Of a DNA stretch of 8,438 bases, positions 6,173-8,438 are shown piece after piece. The translations under genes were made by a program, and so were the position numbers. Every line of letters starts with the position of its first letter. Position 1 is the stretch's first letter. Location of the stretch: positions 1 to 8,438 of the forward strand of contig JAFAWL010000463.1 in NCBI GenBank assembly GCA_019241805.1. Direction: 5' to 3'. Under the pieces are notes generated by a model, which saw only the letters and a program-made list of their open reading frames with translations, had not been told where the DNA came from and did no database searches. This DNA comes from Actinomycetota bacterium. Its GTDB lineage: Bacteria; Actinomycetota; Actinomycetes; Mycobacteriales; Jatrophihabitantaceae.

Positions 6173-6194
6173 GGCTACCCTCCGCTCGGTAGCC
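6173..6194. repeat. Perfect 7-bp inverted repeat overlapping the metH -10
   Basis: GGCTACC (6173-6179) and GGTAGCC (6188-6194) are exact reverse complements separated by eight bases. The right arm overlaps the predicted metH -10 at 6190-6195. As DNA it could be an operator where a bound dimer would block RNA polymerase; as RNA it would only matter for transcripts starting further upstream. No known regulator site is recognised. Confidence 0.5.
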
Positions 6195-6195
6195 T
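6190..6195 (+). promoter_or_regulatory. Predicted leaderless -10 element of metH
   Basis: TAGCCT is followed by seven bases and then ATG 6203, placing the transcription start at or beside the start codon. GGAGG at 6196-6200 is only two bases from the ATG, too close to act as a normal Shine-Dalgarno. I see no good -35 at 16-18 bases. The hexamer lies inside two overlapping inverted repeats. The 81-base gap is too short to hold a full cobalamin riboswitch, and none is seen. Confidence 0.5.
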
Positions 6196-6203
6196 GGAGG
6201 CTA
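6190..6203. repeat. 14-bp palindrome TAGCCT-GG-AGGCTA at the metH start
   Basis: Six-base arms flank GG. Both strands therefore read TAGCCT: the plus copy is the predicted metH -10, and the minus copy (6203-6198) points toward the PAC2 gene and would give it an extra start near 6191 with a leader of about 70 bases. The middle arm is also shared with the inverted repeat at 6173-6194. Confidence 0.5.
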
Positions 6204-8438
6204 TGAGTCCCGCGTCGCCCCCCGTGTCGTTGCTCGAGGTGCTCAACGAGCGTGTTCTGGTCGCTGACGGCGCGATGGGCACTATGTTGCAGGCGGCCAA
6301 CCTGACTCTCGACGACTTCGAGGGCCTCGAGGGCTGCAACGAGATCCTGAACGTCACCCGGCCCGACGTGGTCCGAGGGGTGCACGACGCGTACTACGCC
6401 GCCGGCTCCGATCTCGTGGAAACGAATACCTTCGGGGCCAACTGGGCCAACCTCGGCGAGTACGACATCGTCGAGCGCATCCGCGAACTGGCTCGGGCCG
6501 GAGCGACGTTGGCCAAGGAAGTGGCCGATGGTTGGTCGACGCCCGATCGCCCGCGGTGGGTACTCGGCTCGATCGGTCCGGGAACCAAGCTGCCCACGCT
6601 GGGCCATGTGGCCTATGCCACGCTGCGCGACGCCTATGCCGAGCAGACCGCCGGCATGCTCGAAGGCGGCATCGACGCGGTCATCGTGGAGACCTGTCAG
6701 GACCTGCTGCAGGCTAAGTCAGCGATACTCGGGGCCCGCCGGGCGATGAGCAGCGTCGGCATCACCGTGCCGATCATCGCTCACGTCACCGTGGAGACGA
6801 CCGGCACGATGCTGCTCGGATCCGAGATCGGTGCGGCGATGGTGGCGTTGGAGCCCCTCGGCGTCGACCTGATCGGCCTCAATTGCGCCACCGGCCCGGC
6901 CGAGATGAGCGAACACCTGCGGTATCTGTCCCGCTCGGCCCAGCGGCCGATCTCGGTCATGCCGAACGCCGGGCTTCCGGAACTCGGCCCGAACGGGGCC
7001 ACCTACCCCCTCAGCCCGGCCGACCTCGCGAGCGCCCTTCGGCAGTTCGTCGAGGAGTTCGGCGTCGGCCTGGTCGGCGGCTGCTGCGGCACCACGCCGG
7101 AGCACATCCGGCAAGTCGCGGCCGCCGTTGCCGACGTGCGGCCGGCGGCGCGCGCCCCGCGGGCCGAGCCGGGCGTGGCCTCGCTCTACGCGCCGGTGCC
7201 CTTCCGCCAGGACGCGAGCGTCCTGATGATCGGCGAGAGGACCAACGCCAACGGATCGAAGGCGTTTCGAGAAGCCATGCTGGAGCAGCGCTTTCAGGAC
7301 TGCGTCGAGATCGCCCGGGCACAGATCCGCGACGGGTCGCACCTGCTCGATCTGTGTGTCGACTACGTCGGCCGGGACGGCGTGGCCGACATGCGCGAAC
7401 TCGCCGGCCGGTTCGCCACCGCCTCCACGCTGCCGATCGTGCTCGACTCGACGGAGCCGGCGGTGCTCGAATCCGGGCTGGAGATGCTCGCCGGCCGATC
7501 AGTGGTCAACTCGGTCAATTTCGAGGACGGCGACGGGCCGAACTCGCGGTACGCGCGCATCATGCCGCTGGTGCGCGAGCACGGGGCGGCGGTCGTCGCG
7601 CTCACCATCGACGAGGAAGGTCAGGCCCGTACGCGTGGGACTAAGGTCGCGATCGCGCGCCGCCTGGTCGAGGACCTCACCACAAACTGGGGCCTGCGCG
7701 TCAGCGACATCCTGCTCGACTGCCTCACGTTCCCGATCGCGACCGGTCAGGAGGAGACCCGCCGTGACGGGATCGAGACGATCGAGGCGATCCGGGAGAT
7801 CAAACAGATCTACCCGGACGTGCAGACGACGCTCGGCCTGTCGAATATTTCCTTCGGTTTGAATCCGGCCGCCCGGCAGGTGCTCAACTCAGTGTTCCTG
7901 CACGAGTGCGTCGAGGCCGGACTGGATTCGGCCATCGTGCACGCGTCGAAGATCCTGCCGATGTCGAAGATCGCCGACGAGCAGCGGCAGGTCGCACTCG
8001 ACATGGTCTACGACCGGCGGGCCGACGGTTACGACCCGTTGCAGCGCTTCCTGCAGCTGTTCGAGGGTGTCTCCGCGCAGTCCTCGGCGGCCTCGCGAGC
8101 CGAGGAACTGGCCGCTTTGCCGTTGGACGAGCGGTTGCAACGTCGGATCATCGACGGGGAACGCAACGGTCTGGAAGCCGATCTCGACGATGCGCTCGCC
8201 CAGCGCCCGGCGTTGGAGATCATCAATGAGACGCTGCTCGCCGGCATGAAGACGGTCGGCGACTTGTTCGGCGCCGGCGAGATGCAGCTGCCGTTCGTCC
8301 TGCAGTCGGCCGAGGTGATGAAGGCCGCCGTCGCCTATCTCGAACAACACATGGAGAAGTCCGATGGCGCGGGCAAGGGCACGATCGTTCTCGCGACGGT
8401 GAAGGGCGATGTCCACGACATCGGCAAGAACCTCGTCG
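6203..8438 (+). CDS. metH: Cobalamin-dependent methionine synthase, 3' end beyond window
   Basis: 5-methyltetrahydrofolate-homocysteine methyltransferase: transfers methyl from methyl-THF through cob(I)alamin to homocysteine, giving methionine in the cytoplasm. 745 codons are visible without interruption; actinobacterial MetH is about 1,190 residues, so roughly 60 percent is present. The homocysteine-binding domain (about 10-310) has DGAMGT (22-27), VETNTFG (72-78) and zinc ligands C228 (LNCATGP), C294 and C295 (GGCCGT). The pterin-binding domain (about 335-600) has IGERTNANGSK (343-353) and LGLSNISFGLNP (544-555). The four-helix cobalamin cap (about 640-720) has GEMQLPFVLQSAEVMK (692-707). 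The start of the B12 domain has DVHDIG (736-741), where H738 is the lower cobalt ligand. The rest of the B12 domain and the AdoMet reactivation domain lie outside. ATG 6203 gives the usual N-terminus and has a TANNNT-N7 promoter. It is divergent from PAC2. Confidence 0.97.
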   Translation, partial: MSPASPPVSLLEVLNERVLVADGAMGTMLQAANLTLDDFEGLEGCNEILNVTRPDVVRGVHDAYYAAGSDLVETNTFGANWANLGEYDIVERIRELARAGATLAKEVADGWSTPDRPRWVLGSIGPGTKLPTLGHVAYATLRDAYAEQTAGMLEGGIDAVIVETCQDLLQAKSAILGARRAMSSVGITVPIIAHVTVETTGTMLLGSEIGAAMVALEPLGVDLIGLNCATGPAEMSEHLRYLSRSAQRPISVMPNAGLPELGPNGATYPLSPADLASALRQFVEEFGVGLVGGCCGTTPEHIRQVAAAVADVRPAARAPRAEPGVASLYAPVPFRQDASVLMIGERTNANGSKAFREAMLEQRFQDCVEIARAQIRDGSHLLDLCVDYVGRDGVADMRELAGRFATASTLPIVLDSTEPAVLESGLEMLAGRSVVNSVNFEDGDGPNSRYARIMPLVREHGAAVVALTIDEEGQARTRGTKVAIARRLVEDLTTNWGLRVSDILLDCLTFPIATGQEETRRDGIETIEAIREIKQIYPDVQTTLGLSNISFGLNPAARQVLNSVFLHECVEAGLDSAIVHASKILPMSKIADEQRQVALDMVYDRRADGYDPLQRFLQLFEGVSAQSSAASRAEELAALPLDERLQRRIIDGERNGLEADLDDALAQRPALEIINETLLAGMKTVGDLFGAGEMQLPFVLQSAEVMKAAVAYLEQHMEKSDGAGKGTIVLATVKGDVHDIGKNLV

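Noticed and set aside
6122..6202. Cobalamin riboswitch upstream of metH
   Set aside because: The gap is too short and no B12-box-like sequence is visible; predicted transcription starts at the ATG.
6122..6607. N-terminal extension of the PAC2 frame by 162 codons
   Set aside because: It runs antisense through the start of metH, and the family start is at ATG 6121 with a promoter-like element just upstream.
6883..7644. Plus-strand 253-codon frame within metH
   Set aside because: A different frame of intact metH; its arginine- and proline-rich composition is typical of a shifted reading.

Overview
The window is a stretch of high-GC actinobacterial (Actinomycetota) chromosome, about two-thirds G+C by eye. 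A mycothiol ligase (MshC), an F420-type LLM oxidoreductase, a PAC2 protein and the actinobacteria-restricted DUF3090 and SCO1664 families all point that way. Gene order and content match the Mycobacterium tuberculosis Rv2136c-Rv2124c neighbourhood without its insertions. The sequence does not let me name a genus. I see no phage, transposon, CRISPR, rRNA or tRNA genes.

Layout. Positions 1-3842 hold five plus-strand genes that look like one transcription unit: the 3' part of an LLM-class F420-dependent oxidoreductase, uppP (undecaprenyl-diphosphate phosphatase), a MSMEG_4193-type histidine phosphatase, a DUF3090 protein with a Cys/His-rich tail, and a SCO1664-family protein with kinase-like motifs. 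Junctions are a 4-base overlap, then gaps of 1, 35 and 18 bases. A 98-base gap follows, with three 14-bp tandem repeats and a well-formed promoter, then mshC (3941-5167). A 15-bp tandem repeat array fills the gap between mshC and the convergent PAC2-family gene (minus strand, 6121-5252). An 81-base divergent region with overlapping inverted repeats separates PAC2 from metH (6203 to the window end, open at the right edge).

How the genes relate. UppP recycles the lipid carrier for cell-wall synthesis. MshC adds cysteine to GlcN-Ins in mycothiol synthesis. MetH makes methionine from homocysteine with cobalamin. PAC2 proteins resemble proteasome assembly chaperones, and actinobacteria have a 20S proteasome. 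The histidine phosphatase, DUF3090 and SCO1664 proteins lack an established role; their conserved placement between uppP and mshC is the main biological puzzle here.

The genes are mostly ordinary conserved core genes. What deserves a second look is mainly non-coding: the mshC stop-codon repeat array, the 14-bp repeats before mshC, the identical TANNNT-N7-ATG (leaderless-type) spacing at mshC, PAC2 and metH, and the nested inverted repeats at the metH start. I found no clear evidence of a wholly new system.
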